Origin: Liriodendron chinense
Lineage: Eukaryota; Streptophyta; Magnoliopsida; Magnoliales; Magnoliaceae
NCBI GenBank assembly: GCA_003013855.2
Contig: ML058588.1
Location: 1,973,128-2,037,127 of the forward strand
DNA length: 64,000 nucleotides
Direction of reading: 5' to 3'
Below, piece by piece: positions 1 through 12,233 of this stretch. The number at the start of each line of letters is the position of its first letter. Position 1 is the stretch's first letter. Made by a program: the position numbers and the translations under genes. The notes below the pieces were generated by a model. It was given only the letters and a program-made list of their open reading frames with translations. It was not told the origin of the DNA and did no database searches.

Positions 1-819
1 CTACAGAAATGGACTGAAATAAATTCAAAATTTTTAGTGTATAAATTTTTTTTTATACCTCTGTCATCACAATATCCATATTTTTCTAATATCTAGCTTC
101 TCACAAGAACTTGGTTGCATACACCAGTATTAGTGTGGTATTCACAAGCATAGAATCAGCAACATTGTCATTCACCTCATACTACAACCATAAGGTAAAG
201 TAATGAGAAGATGCAAATGAGAATAAACAAAGATGTCATGCTATTGGAAGTATAGCTATAAAGAAGAATTCAATAAATATTTTATACAAGCATGAATAGG
301 CTGGGAAATGCCACCCTGACTAACTTACATTACTGAACTTCATGAGAAGTTGTGGGCCTGAGTCATCCCCTTTAATATTCTAAACTGAAGAATGAAGAAA
401 TAGAAATTGAAAATTAGATCATAGACTTGTTTTAAAACAACAATAACAAGAACAAAAAGCAGAAAATAGTACTATTGAATGGCTAATTCCATGTTTGGAT
501 GGCCAATTGAATTGAATTGCAATAATGTCCCCACTCATTCGCGGATAGATCTAAGGTTCTAGTGCTCAGACCTTTGATTATTAATTTATTACAGAATGAA
601 CACCTGCCATTCTATGTTCCAAATATACTATGTTATCCTTCATCGAGAAAAGAGAAACATACAAGCACTTGTTAGAAAGAAAATAATAACTCAAAAGGCA
701 CAAGTTTCTGTGACGGTGCCCTCATGGTACACAGTCTCAACAAATAAAAGGTGAGCCCAAACTGTTACTTTGGTTGGCTGAACTAAAAGCACTAATTTGC
801 TCAACTAAACACCACAAAT
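1..819. other. intergenic, no gene seen
   Basis: AT-rich sequence with no long reading frame, no family I recognise and no clear terminal repeats. It ends at the left edge of the chromovirus LTR. Confidence 0.5.
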
Positions 820-1767
820 TGATGCAGGACGCCCTAATCGTGATGCATGCTCATGAACATATGTAATCCAGTGAAAATAAATAGCAATAATAATCTAAAA
901 TTCATCACCTATCATCATAAATTAAGAAAACCATAAAAGAGACATGCAATGGAGCGGGCCATCATCACAACCACGAAATAAGAAATTTAAATAATGCATA
1001 GGTTGGATCCGGCGAGGGATGAAACCTCCCGATCTTGCATGGTCTTAATCCAAAGACCCAATGTGAATCACTAGTCCGAAGGATTTCTGGGATTAGGGAT
1101 TTTGGAATTTGAGAAATAGGAATTTTGGATAAAATCTCAAATCTAGGATCTAGAAGTTATGAGAGAATAGAAATAGAGAAAGAGGAAATAACAAGTTTAC
1201 CTTAGAAGAATTTGGAGGGGCACAAGAAGAAAAGAGAAGAAGAAGATCGGAGAAGAAGATGAAGTTCCAAGAGAGAGAAAGAGAGGAAGGAGGTAACCAA
1301 GAGGCTTGCTTTTCAATAATCAACAACTAATGAAAAAGGTTTAGGGCAACACCCTTATAAAATTTGGAATTAGTATAATTACAAAAATACCCCTAACAAA
1401 ATTTCAAAAAAAAACATTTGTATGAAAAAAATGTACGCACACTAAACCAAAACTCAAATAAGTAAAAAAATGTATAAAATAAACTCAAATTTAAGATGTC
1501 CAACGGGCTCCAATGATGGTGTGATGAAAGTGGGCCACTATGAACCACCGGTCCGATCACATCATCATCACAATCCAACGGTCCGATCATCTCCTACAAG
1601 CAACTCACACAAGTCTTCCCAAGGTGGGGTCTTTCCACATGTGTAAGGTCTTTAATGCTCCTCAAGTCGTCACGACCAATCCAAGCCTGCCATCATTGAG
1701 CCATAAAGATATAGGTGTCACTCGCCTCCTACGCTGATAAACCCTAAAGGGCCTGATGTCCGCATCA
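820..1767 (-). repeat. 3' LTR of the chromovirus
   Basis: It is colinear with 4184-5124, with scattered substitutions and small indels. In the element's orientation it begins TGATGCGGACATC and is preceded by a purine-rich tract (about 1768-1785, minus strand) that could serve as the polypurine primer. Confidence 0.9.
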
Positions 1768-1796
1768 TTCTCCTCGTCTGAGAAGAACTCGACTCC

Positions 1797-2347
1797 GACG
1801 AGTTAAAACTCTTGTGGCGCTCTAGTAAATCTGGATTAACGCTCTGCAACTCTGCTTCTGTCAACCATGTAGATTTTGATGGTGATTTATTCTTCAATTT
1901 GACAAGATATCTCTAGAAACCTCCATCTCTCATGGAAACTATTTCCTCATCCACAATTTCCTCAATTTCTTGTTTGCGAATAATGGGTGGAGGAAGGGGT
2001 AGAGTAGGTTGTGAAGAAAACTCAGAAAAAGGCCATAAAAGGGATAAGGGATCAATGGTAGGATTAGGAGAACGGACTAGATCCTCCACATTAAACGTTG
2101 GATTAATGCCCATTTTAGGTGGAAGGTCGATCTGGTACGCGTTGGACCCAATTTTCTACAATATCTTGAATGGTCCAGCACTACGCGCTTGTAATTTCTT
2201 AGCAGAATCGTGTGAGAACCGCTCTGGCCTTATCCTCACCATTACATAGTTTTCTTCCTGAAAGTCTTGTAATCTACGATGAGAGTCAGCTGAATATTTA
2301 TAACTATCATTGCTCTTATTGATCCACTGTCTAATATTTGTATTCAA
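1797..2347 (-). pseudogene. Integrase C-terminus and chromodomain remnant
   Basis: The minus-strand frame at 2347-2156 carries the chromovirus integrase tail (motif VMVRIRPERF, then KKLQARSAGPFKIL). It continues in another frame as MGINPTFNVEDLV and then an EEIVDEEIVSMRDGGF block. After an in-frame TAG near 1912 it continues as RYLVKLKNK and STWLTEAELQS. This order of acidic start, RYLVKWK-like core and STW(L/I) is that of the chromodomain that chromoviruses carry after integrase. The stop and at least one frameshift make it nonfunctional. Confidence 0.85.
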
Positions 2348-2547
2348 TTCATGAATGTGTCATGCAAATGCATCGGCCGACTCTGAAGATCTTTGTGTGA
2401 CAGACATGGGTGAAACTAAAGTACTCTCTGAAAAAGCAATGGACTCGAAATAAATATGACTTAGAACTTGAAAAACTGAAACAAAAGGACACTTCTCATA
2501 GGTGACACATAATTTCTCATTATAAGTATTATAAACAAGGATGATTT

Positions 2548-3003
2548 TCAAGTATATCCCAACACTTGAGAACACACACTTTTAATACCAAGTCTTGAGC
2601 AGATCTTGGTATCAGCTATTATGTCCAAAATGTCATTAAGATGCGGGATATGGACATTGGCCATCATATCCACCATGAAGTGAATACTTCGCAAGGTGGC
2701 ATGAGACTTGACTAAAGCTTTGTGGACGGCCAGGATATGCCCACATGTGCGCCATATGCCATCGTTTTTTAAAGTGAAAAGGGCAGGCTTGGCACACAAA
2801 ACAAAACTCCAACTCAAACTTTCCTTATTGAATTCTTCTCGGAGAAGTTTATCAAATTGATGCTGCATTTCTATATTTTCTGCGAAGTTCACCTGGAATG
2901 GAGGAAAGCTTGATAGGACCTGACCCAGGGACAAGATCGATTGTGTGCTGAATGTCCTATTTGGGTGAAAATTTATCCCATAAATCATCTGGTGGGATAT
3001 CAC
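2548..3003 (-). pseudogene. Ty3/gypsy reverse transcriptase fragment
   Basis: The frame contains degenerate versions of the RT fingers region: a KLLREEFNKESLS block, then PALFTLKNDGIWRTC (family form PALLxPKKDGxWRMC), then HIPHLNDILDIIADTKICS (family form PIPRLDDMLDxLxGAxxFS). The catalytic palm with YxDD is absent. Sequence just upstream (3442-2957, minus) is an acidic open frame without a recognised domain, probably the linker before RT. Confidence 0.8.
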
Positions 3004-3620
3004 AAGTCATGTGGGTGTCTATCATCATATCCTCACTAGTCTCCTTTTCAAATTCATTCGTGTGCATTATGGTAAAAGAGTTAGATTGGGACTCTACATC
3101 ACTTAAGTCACACATGACATCTGGAAGTGGTGCGGTCTCAATTTTTTCGACCTTTTCATCACTAGCACACACTTCGTCATTTTCAACTATGATGAGCGAT
3201 GCCTCAATTTCTTCCATTTCCTCACTACTGACGTTAGGCATGTACTCTTCCACTTCATAAACAACCTGATTAGATTCTTCCAATTGGTCATTCAACAAGG
3301 TAATATCTTGCTTCCAAGGAAATATAATTGGTGTTAAACGCTCTAATTGTTCATAAGCCGAGATTTCTTTAATGATGGGGTTGGACCCCTTTACAAAGAG
3401 GGGACCATATTGGTTTTGTGTTTGGACGGGAAGATGGGGCAACTCTCTTCTGAGCCAAGGGCTTTTGACGATAAGCGATGGGAAGATATTTTTTTTTCAA
3501 ACGCTCTTTCATCTCGTCCCATCGTAAGATCGGAGCTCTCCCAACTCTATCAATTCGTCACTCCAAATCTGTTCAAAATGACTTGGCTGGGCCCTCTAAT
3601 TTCCACGTGGCAAACCTCAA

Positions 3621-3809
3621 TCAATGGTAATTTAACATATAATACCAGTAAAAAAAATAATCCAAGTCTTCAAGCCAATCAAAGAATGTTTGTGGGTCCA
3701 TGTGACCATTAAAGTAGGTCAACTCATCGGAGTTCGGCTTTCTATTGGGTCTCGACGGCCACACGACAACACTTAATGACCTTGAAGATCTCAAACGCCT
3801 ATACTCCAT
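3621..3809 (-). pseudogene. Ty3/gypsy gag fragment
   Basis: A short minus-strand frame with YFNGHMDPQTFFDWLEDLDYFF, the typical start of gypsy gag (family form FxGxxDPxxFLDWLxxxExxF). Only about 60 residues remain. Confidence 0.7.
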
Positions 3810-3899
3810 TCACTACGGGGAGACTCTATGGACTGGGTGACTCACAATATGAATGCGATGAATTGAAACTATAATGAACTGACACGAATTAATTCTAGA

Positions 3900-4110
3900 T
3901 GATACAACTCAAATTTGAAAATTTTCCAAATTAGGAAACTTTCTAAAATTGGAAAGTTTCTAAAATTGAAAACTTTCTAAATTTGGAAATTCTCCAAATT
4001 ATGAAACTTTCTAAAATTGAAAACTTTTAAATCTGAAAATTCTCCAAATTAGGAAACTTTCTAAAATTGGAAACTTTCTAAATCTGAAAATTTCCTAAAA
4101 CAGACATAAA
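3900..4110. repeat. Degenerate short tandem array inside the chromovirus leader
   Basis: Repeats of a unit resembling GGAAACTTTCTAAAATTG and AAATTCTCCAAATTAGG recur about seven times between gag and the 5' LTR side. Confidence 0.6.
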
Positions 4111-4167
4111 AAATCAAAGCCCTAATTTTTTTAATAACTTGATCTAGACAAAATCATGCATGCCTAA

Positions 4168-4179
4168 GCTCTAATACCA
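4168..4179 (-). promoter_or_regulatory. Primer binding site, initiator tRNA-Met type
   Basis: The minus strand reads TGGTATTAGAGC a few bases inside the 5' LTR. This is one change from the canonical TGGTATCAGAGC complement of the tRNA-iMet 3' end, and it fixes the strand of the element. Confidence 0.85.
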
Positions 4180-4183
4180 AATT

Positions 4184-5124
4184 TGATGCAGGATGCCCTA
4201 ATCGTGATGCATGCTCATGAACATATGTAATCTAGAGAAAATAAATAGTAATAATAATCTAAAATTCATCACATATCATCATAAATTAAGAAAATCATAA
4301 AAGAGGCATGCAATGGAGCGGGCCATCATCACAACCACGAAGTAAGAGATTTAAATAATGCATAGGTTGGATCCGACGAGGGATGGAACCTCCCGATCTT
4401 GCATTGTCTTAATCCAAATACCCAATGTGAATCACTAGTCCAAGGATCGAGCGATTTCTCGGATTAGGGATTTTGGAATTTGAGAAATTAGAATTTTGGA
4501 TAAAATCTCAAATCTAGGATCTAAAAGTTATGAGAGAATAGAAATAGAGAAAGAGAAAATAACAAGTTTACCTTAGAAGAAGTTGGAGGGGCATAAGAAG
4601 AAAAGAGAAGAAGAAGATCAGAGAAGAAGATGAAGTTCCGAGAGAGAGAGAGAGAGAGAGAGGAAGAAGGCAACCAAGAGGCTTGCTTTTCAATAATCAA
4701 CAACTAATGAAAAAGTTTTAGGGCAACACCCTTATAAAATTCAGAATTAGCATAATTACCAAAATATCCTTACTAACAAAATTTCTAAAAAAAAAACATT
4801 TGCATGAAAAAAATGTGCGCACACTAACCCAAAACTCAAATAAATAAAAAATGTATAAAATAAACGCAAATCTAAGATGTCCAATGGGCTCCAATGATGG
4901 TGTGATGAAAGTGGGCCACGAAGAACCAACAGTCCGATCATCTCCTCCAACAAGTGTCTTCCCAAGGTGGGGTCTTTTCAAATGTCTCGAACTACATGTG
5001 TAAGGTCTTCAATACTCCTCAAGTCGTCACGAACAATCCAAGCCCGTCATCATCGAGCCATAAAGATATAGGTGTCACTCGTTTCCTACGCTGATAAACC
5101 CTAAAGGGCCTAATGTCCACATCA
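4184..5124 (-). repeat. 5' LTR of the chromovirus
   Basis: The upstream copy in the element's orientation. It contains a short (GA)n run near 4641-4662 that is much shorter in the other LTR, so the copies have diverged since insertion. Confidence 0.9.
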
Positions 5125-6268
5125 TAAATCCTCTTAGTTTCAGCCATCCATTTCCAGCAAAACAACCAAGCAGCTTAGGATTAATAGACAAGGTTTTTGC
5201 AGCATTCATCTAAAGGGGCTCAAGTACAGATTTACAAATCAGATCACGGAAAGGTGGGCCCTACCTGAATAGAATGATGGCGAAACTAAAAATCCACCAA
5301 ATTAGCCGAGAAATGTGTTTCCTCTGAGATTATATTGAATCTACCATCACTACCACAAACTTGTTTCAGTCTGAACAAAAAATTGATACAATAAAAATAA
5401 TCACCACGATTACTAGCAGAAAATTTTTTAATTAATAGAAACCATAATGAGAACATTCAACCCCAAATCACACAAATATAAGAAAACTAGGAAATGCCTA
5501 ATGCTTTTTCATTCGGGCAGCAATTGCAAACGTGACTCAATTCTCTATGACCCCCACATATAATTCAGCTAGTAAGCAACACTATGAATAATCAATTCCA
5601 CCAAAAAAAAAAATTACCCAACATCCCTAAGTTGGAAAATCTAAAACCGCAGGACTGACTGGATTTTTTCACATGCAACCAGTGAAACCAACCATTTGCA
5701 GACAGCTAATCAAACAGATAAGATCAATTCATTGAAGGAATCTCCACCTCATCAGATGGGTGTGCTGGATGACCAAGCCATTTGTAGGCAACCAATTGAT
5801 GACCTAAGATCATCCCATCCAAGACATTTCAGTAGCTTGCCCCACCTGATGGGTGCAGGGCGCACTGTATAACCTAATCATTTGCAAAAAAAAAAACCAA
5901 TCAAATGAAGAAATCTGAAGAGGGAGAGTGGAGGAACTGTGTTTCTGTGAGTCCTACTGGAAGCAGATTCAAATGAGGTCAGAATTAGGAAACTTCCAGT
6001 CCAGCACTTGAGTGATCTGATTTTCGGTATTCAGTGCTGCCGACATTGTTGCCATCTATCAAATACAAAAAAAGGGGGGGCAAATAAAGGGCATCAAACT
6101 GCTCTGCTGTTGCTGGTATCCATACCCAACAGCGGTGGGCATAGAGTCTTGTCTGATAGTTAGATTCTGGCTAGTCACGAAGGATTAAAACCTGTTTTAA
6201 GGCCAATTAAGGCCGGTGATGTTTTTGACGTCGGATTTGTAGTTAGCAGTTTTAGGGAGAATCTATAA
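5125..6268. other. Intergenic, nothing recognised
   Basis: No long frame, no terminal repeats and no domain. A few homopolymer runs of A occur near 5604-5613 and 5886-5896. Confidence 0.4.
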
Positions 6269-6949
6269 GGGGTCGTTTGGATAGGCTGTAAATCATTTAC
6301 TAGTAATGGGCATTTTTTGTGTTTGGATGCTCCCATTTGCTAGTAAATCATTTACTAGCAAATCCCCTCTCCCATTTACTAGCAAAAAGGTGAGATTTCA
6401 TTTACTAGTAAATGGGATAGATGGCAACGGATCTATTTTCAAATTCCTGCTATGAAAGTAGATTCGCACCTGCTGTGAAATCACATCCAACGGCTCTCTC
6501 TCTCCCTCTCCCTCTCTACAATCTCCCTCCCTCCCTGCCTGCCTCTGGTGATCTTCCAAGCTTCAAACACCCTTTCGGCAGCGGCTCTCCACCGGACCGA
6601 CAATCTCAACCACCAACGGCTCTTCCAAGCTTGAATTCGTGGGCCCACTTGTATGGCTCACATACTAAATTTTTTTTAAGGAGTAACTCTAAGCTTTAGT
6701 GGCATGGGCTTGACCCAATGATCCACTTGAAAGGAAATTCCAACATGTAATTTGAATGTTATTTGCTAAATTGATTTTCAGGTGTGAATATACAATTACA
6801 GGATATAACCCATTTACAGGCTATCTAAACACTGTAAATGATTTACTAGTAAAACATGTACAACTTACATCCAAATAGAAGGTAGTAAATCATTTACTAG
6901 CACTTAAGTCATTTACTAGTAAATGATTTACAAACATCCAAACGACCCC
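6269..6949. mobile_element. PIF/Harbinger (Tourist-like) MITE
   Basis: Perfect terminal inverted repeats GGGGTCGTTTGGAT and ATCCAAACGACCCC bound a 681-bp element flanked by TAA on both sides (6266-6268 and 6950-6952), the usual Harbinger target duplication. The subterminal regions are packed with copies of a palindromic motif centred on TTTACTAGTAAA. It has no transposase. The 92-codon frame inside it (6421-6699) matches nothing I know. Confidence 0.9.
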
Positions 6950-7410
6950 TAAGCATCTACCATCACCAGAGTATGTAGTAGCCATGGATTTCAGCCATCG
7001 GCTCCCAAATCCAAAAAAAAAAAGTACCTCCGACGGTAGCCATAGAGGGAGCAGTAAACCCATCTAGCTATCTCCTTCTTCCTTTCTCCCCTTCAGATCT
7101 GGGCAGCAGCCAATCTTCCCCAAATAGCTCCAAAGCCGTTTCTTCTTTTTGGGGTTTTAGTGGATTCCGCTATCGCCGTGATCGGCGAAGACGAGCTATT
7201 GAATTAGCGAGCTATCACCATCTTCGCGGCTGTTTTCCCGACGTTGCTGATGTCTGAGAGGGATGGTAGAGGTGACGGTAGTGGCATGGCATAAAGGCTT
7301 AGGAGAGAGTCGAAGGGAAGAAAAACCATTTTCTTGCCGAGAGGGTTCGACTTTCCAGGACAGTAGAATTTCCATGTAGTGGAGAGGGAGAGAGTGATGG
7401 AGAAGAAGAG

Positions 7411-7417
<7 letters not shown>

Positions 7418-7467
<50 letters not shown>
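7418..7467. repeat. (GA)n microsatellite
   Basis: An almost pure AG run of about 50 bp; the serine/leucine-rich frames across it are artefacts. Confidence 0.95.
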
Positions 7468-7469
<2 letters not shown>

Positions 7470-7554
7470 ATCCCCAAAATCGGGCGAGGGAGCAGGCGGG
7501 GAATTTCCCATAAAAAAATTTAAAAAAATTAGGCGGGCAAGCCCACCATGATGA

Positions 7555-7850
7555 CTAAACTCGTGGGGCCCACCGTGATGTATATGGCGTATCCACTCCA
7601 TCCATCCATTTTCACAGCTAATTTTAGGGCCATATACCAAAATTGAGGCAAATTCAAGTCCCATGGATCATACCAATGATCAACGGTATGAAGTTTATAT
7701 CACTGTTTCCTACCGTGTGGTTGACCCGAGGTTGGATCTGCCACTTTTTTTTTTTTTGGGATCATGCCCTAAAATGCTCTCTCAAAATGGATGAATGGGT
7801 TAGATCATATAAAAATTGTGGTGGGCCCCATAGAGTTTCTCAAGTGGCCA
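7555..7850. mobile_element. Long-TIR MITE, family A, short copy
   Basis: Begins near GTGGGGCCCACCGTGATG and ends with the inverted form near AATTGTGGTGGGCCCC. The two halves pair over most of their length (CCATCCATTTT near 7598 against AAAATGGATGAATGG near 7785). It is shorter than the roughly 480-bp copies elsewhere in the window. Confidence 0.8.
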
Positions 7851-10457
7851 TAACAGCTTAGCTACGATTAGGTGGGCTGATGGCTTTTTGTGGTGAATTA
7901 AATCCGGTAATTTAGCTACAAATATAATTCGTAGCGAAAGAGAGATATTCCGTAGCATTTACCCATTTTTTTGGTAGCAGGCGGATCTAGTTATGGGTAA
8001 AAACAGATGGGTTTATGCAAGTCAGTATAGTGTATCATGTTTGTTATTTTACCTTCTAAAGCTCATCATGTACAACAACATTTTCTCCTGCATATTGCAA
8101 AATATGACAACAACTAAGAGGTGAGAACATTTGACAGTATGATCAAGCAAGATATTTCCATGCAAGTTGATCTTGTGATCTTTAAAAGTTACAATAAGAA
8201 CAGAAATGGATATAGGAAGCATAGTGGTGCTAAAGAAGTTTTGATCTTTAAAAGTTACAATTGGTTTAGAAGTTTTTTTTTTTTAAATGTTGCCCCTTAT
8301 TCTTGTGATGCTAAAGAACACATCTTAGATCAGACTAAATAGTTTGATAAGCAAAAGTCCCTTCCATCATAATAAGAAATACAATGTGGACCACAAAAGG
8401 CAAGAGAAGATTCCTATAATTCACATATATATAGGAACCAAATGTAACCAAACCAATTCAAAATGATGTGCATATTGTAACCTGCACGGTCATAGTACAG
8501 CTTGGGTTCTCAGAAATAAGAATTGAAAACTCTTTCATGAATCACATAGGCTGCATTTGGATTCTTCATTGAAATGAATGGGAAAATCAGTTCGGTTAAG
8601 TAGAAAATCAGTAATTACCTTTCTCGGTATTCATATTGATGAACTACGCTCCATGGCAATTGGATCACTTTCGAATTGGACTTGTAAACAAATAGCTCCA
8701 CTTGAAATTTGTATCTGCTTCATTTTTTTAACCAAGCTTCTAGGTATGCGTTGTGCCAAAAGACTAGATGGCGAATAGCATACCGCCATTTTCAACAAAT
8801 ACATGAGGCCCTCCCTAAGCTGTATGGAGTCATTCGTGTGAAGACCTGGTTCTGAACATCAATCAAAGCAATAAATTATGAAATAAAATCATTAAAAAAA
8901 AGAATTAGCAAAAAGATTTTCTGGAGTGTACAAATCTGTAGGCTATAATCAACTAGTTATTGCAAAAGCACCTCAAATCTCAACAATTTCTTAAAACGAT
9001 GGGGAAGTTAGAAGACTCTCGAACAAGCATGTTATCGTGCATGTTCCCATTCCCCAACTGAATTGCACATCCCGATTACACAAGGATGCATATTCAATAT
9101 TGACTGACAGAACATAATTTCAGTTAGAGTTTAGACATTTTTTCTTGAAGGATGTTAACACCTAGTCAAGAGAAAAAAAAAAAGACCATGAGAGGAAGTA
9201 GAAAAGCTCAAATGCAAGTTAAGATGGACAGATCATGTCATTTTATTCATAAATAGATGAAAACTCATAACAAATCACACTAGTTCTAAAAATCCTGTGT
9301 TTTGGGATAAACCTTCATTTTTAGACCCTTGTGGCGGACCCTACAAATACCCATTTGGTTAACCACCACTGATGTTTTATAGCCCTCATAAGTGAGAGTA
9401 TAAATGACCTCCTACACCCCCAAAGTGGGTCCTATGTGATCAGTGAACAACGCCCAAAATGGGGCCAGCAATAGTTGTGCAGAAACTGTGCAGAAATTCC
9501 AAGTACCCATATTGGGCCTTGCACCATAAATTCCATGCACACTTTCAGTGGGCCCCACCTTAGGAGTTTTAATGCCCATAAATAGGACTATGAAAAGGTC
9601 ACATCCTCTCGCCCAAAGTGGACCCCATGTGATTGTGAATCGGACCCAAAAATGGGCCTGACCAATTTCTGCACAACCTGAAAACTAAAAATATGTTCTA
9701 ATGGATCTTGTGTGGCCCATCTCTGTGGGGTCCACCAACTGTGTGTGGGTCTTATCTGACCATCTAGACCCTTGACATGGTCCATCGATCAAAGTGGAGT
9801 GATCCATATCTCAAAATTCTCTAATTTTTACACCAGAAACACAGTAAAATCTTTCACCAATTTTTACACAAATCCTCGCTCCATACAGCCATATAAGTTT
9901 TGAATATTTAGCCCAAACAACCATCTAAACAAGGTATTAGAGGAATCTCGAAGCTTCCATATTGTTATGAAAAAGACAAGCGATGGAATCCTATATGTGC
10001 TATCCTGGAAATCAAGAGAAGATGCATAAGGAACTAGAAAGCCAATTAGGTTTGCCCACAAATCATGGTTTATAATAGCAGTTTTGTAGGGTGACTTGCC
10101 TAGAGACTGAAACCAGTACCTAGATGGCTCAGCGAATATGACTCTGTCCACTAATTTAACCTACTTCTCAGCCGCTCATTGATTCTTCATCATTGCCAAC
10201 TGAAAAATGAGTTATGTCAGTCTTTGATTCTTCACCATTGCAAGCTGAAAAATGAGTTGGAGTCGCGAACTGTTAGAAATCTATTTCAGGCACATCCACA
10301 AAGAAAAATAAGGAAACAAAATCATACCTTTTGAGCGTCTCATTTAAAACGAGTATTGAAGTTTGTGTGAAGATCTTGGCCCACCCCTTCCATGATTGTC
10401 TGAGTTTGTGTGTAGGCAAATGCATTGGCTACTTACAAATACAAATACTGCAATTGT

Positions 10458-10500
<43 letters not shown>

Positions 10501-10839
10501 CCAAAATTAAATGAGAAGTAGCATTATCATAATTCAACAAGCATCAGCTTACCGACTAAAGGCTACATGTTTTACCAAAATGACTTACAAGTAACAATTC
10601 CACACAAAAAATAATAATAATAAATAATATATCCTGAGTAAAAAAAAGATCCTGATAAATCTAATCAAACCCCTTTCTCACTAAAACAGATAAATCTAGA
10701 TCCCAAACAAAGCAAAATTCCAACGAAATCAACACATAAATAACGAACCCACTTATCATCAAATGCCAAATCCATGTGTCATATAGGCATTCTATCGAAC
10801 ACGTGAGAGGCATCCTTCGCACTCCCACACTTCCCATTA
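7851..10839. other. Intergenic, no supported gene
   Basis: Short frames only. A block at 9340-9790 holds several phrases such as GTGGGTCC and ACCCATATTGGGCC that resemble the MITE vocabulary, but I could not delimit an element. A (GA)n run lies at 10464-10497. Confidence 0.4.
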
Positions 10840-10985
10840 ATTTCTACATGAGTGGGCATGATACACTGCATCCAAAACTCAAGTGGGCCACATCGCATGA
10901 ATCAATGGGAATTGATGCCGCCGTTGAAAACTCTTGGGCCCACCATGATTTTTGTGCTCTCCACTCCTTCATCCAAAAAGATAGT
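10840..10985. mobile_element. MITE family A fragment
   Basis: A partial copy with GGGCATGATAC near its start and GGGCCCACCATGATTT near its end; the central part is missing. Confidence 0.5.
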
Positions 10986-11025
10986 GGAACAGAGAGAGAG
11001 CACTCCTTCATCCAAAAAGATAGTA

Positions 11026-11026
11026 G

Positions 11027-11072
<46 letters not shown>
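11026..11072. repeat. (GA)n microsatellite
   Basis: Pure AG run. A 36-bp segment just upstream (CCTTCATCCAAAAAGATAGT and flanks, near 10967 and 11005) is duplicated and ends in GA repeats both times. Confidence 0.9.
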
Positions 11073-11075
<3 letters not shown>

Positions 11076-11210
11076 CATGCCCTCGTAGACCTAGGCGTGA
11101 CCGCCTTATCTTGGGGTGGAGGTAGAGGAGCTTAGGATCAATGAGCCATCAATCATCGATCTTAGCTTCGTCAACGATGAAATCGAGGCCGAGGTGGAGG
11201 AGTTTGGGGT

Positions 11211-11211
<1 letters not shown>

Positions 11212-11250
<39 letters not shown>
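11212..11250. repeat. (GA)n microsatellite
   Basis: Second pure AG run about 140 bp after the first. Confidence 0.95.
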
Positions 11251-11253
<3 letters not shown>

Positions 11254-11311
11254 TATTTTCCCTAAGGGCGGGGTAGCCGATTTGGGAGTTTTGGTTTCCC
11301 TCCATCCACGC

Positions 11312-11795
11312 TGCCACTAGCCAGGTGGCTAGTGGTTAGTGCCCAATGTGCCCCACCATGATGCATGTGTTTTATCCACACCGTACATCCATTTTTCAGA
11401 TCATTTTATAGATGGATCCCATAAATGATGCAGATCTAAATCTCAGGTGGACCACACTATAGGAAAACAGTAATGATTGAATGTCCACCATTAAAATCCT
11501 CATAGGGCCCACTATAATGTTTATTTGACATCCAAATTGTTGATTAGGTCATATGACCGGTATGAAGGGGAGAAAAAATATCAAGTTGATCCAAAACTTT
11601 TGTGGCCCCAACAAGTTTTTAATGGTGAACGTTCAATTAACATTATTTATTGTGATGTGGTCCACTCGAGATTTGAATCATCCTCATTTTTGGGTTCATA
11701 TCATAAAATGATCTGGAAAAACGCATGGACGGCATGGATGAAACACATACATGAGTGTGGGGCCCACAGAGCATTGAGCAGGGTCACTCGCCAAT
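11312..11795. mobile_element. Long-TIR MITE, family A, full-size copy
   Basis: The left end holds CCCCACCATGATGCATGTG followed by TTTATCCACACCGT; the right end holds the inverted match (GGATGAAACACATACATGAG, then GGGGCCCACAGAGCATTGAG). The halves pair throughout, so the element can fold into one long hairpin. No coding capacity. Confidence 0.85.
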
Positions 11796-11861
11796 TGCAT
11801 CGGTATGGAATGGAGAGTGGATCGGTTGTTACTCGGTCAACTCCTCAGTGGGTGTTTTCCT

Positions 11862-12233
11862 AACCGTGTGGGGCCCACCTTGATCTATTTGTTGTATATC
11901 CACGTCGTCCATCTATTTTCCCATCTCATTATAGGATGGGATCCCAAATCTTAAGAAAATCCAAATCTTAGATAGACCATACCACTAGAAAAATTGATGA
12001 ATTGTCATCAATAACTTTGTGGGGCAACAAAAGTTTTGGATCAATCTGATCATTTTAGTTTGCCTTCATCCAGATCTTCTTAACATTATCAACATGTTGG
12101 ATTTCAAATAAACATTAATAAAACATTGTAATGGGCCCTTTGGAATTTTTAATGGTGAGGCACTCAATCACCATTGTTTCCTGTGGTGTGGTCAATTTGA
12201 GATTTGGATCTGCTTAGTTTTGATACCTCGTCC
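11862..12233. mobile_element. MITE family B, left part, cut by a CACTA-like end
   Basis: Starts with the family B phrase CCGTGTGGGGCCCACCTTGA and continues colinear with the copy at 57918-58460. It stops abruptly at the CACTACG terminus at 12234 and its right TIR is not found nearby. Confidence 0.7.

Larger units (their letters stand above)
820..5124 (-). mobile_element. Decayed Ty3/gypsy chromovirus with both LTRs
   Basis: Two direct repeats of about 945 bp, each starting TGATGCAGGA and ending in CATCA, flank about 2.4 kb of internal DNA. A primer binding site matching the initiator tRNA-Met tail lies next to the right LTR, so the element runs on the minus strand. The outer flanks are CAAAT (815-819) and TAAAT (5125-5129), a 5-bp target duplication with one mismatch. 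Recognisable minus-strand pieces in order are a gag piece, a reverse transcriptase (RT) fingers fragment, an integrase C-terminus and a chromodomain. The internal region is far shorter than a full chromovirus: most of RT, RNase H and the integrase core are deleted, and the remains hold stops and frameshifts. Confidence 0.9.

Noticed and set aside
6421..6699. 92-codon frame inside the Harbinger MITE
   Set aside because: No similarity to a transposase or Myb-like protein; low-complexity proline/serine composition.
7196..7664. Open frames rich in LSLSLS or SERE-type repeats
   Set aside because: They only translate the (GA)n microsatellite; no domain and no codon pattern.
9340..9790. A MITE-like block
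   Set aside because: Shares GTGGGTCC and GGGCC words with family A but shows no paired ends, so I did not call an element.
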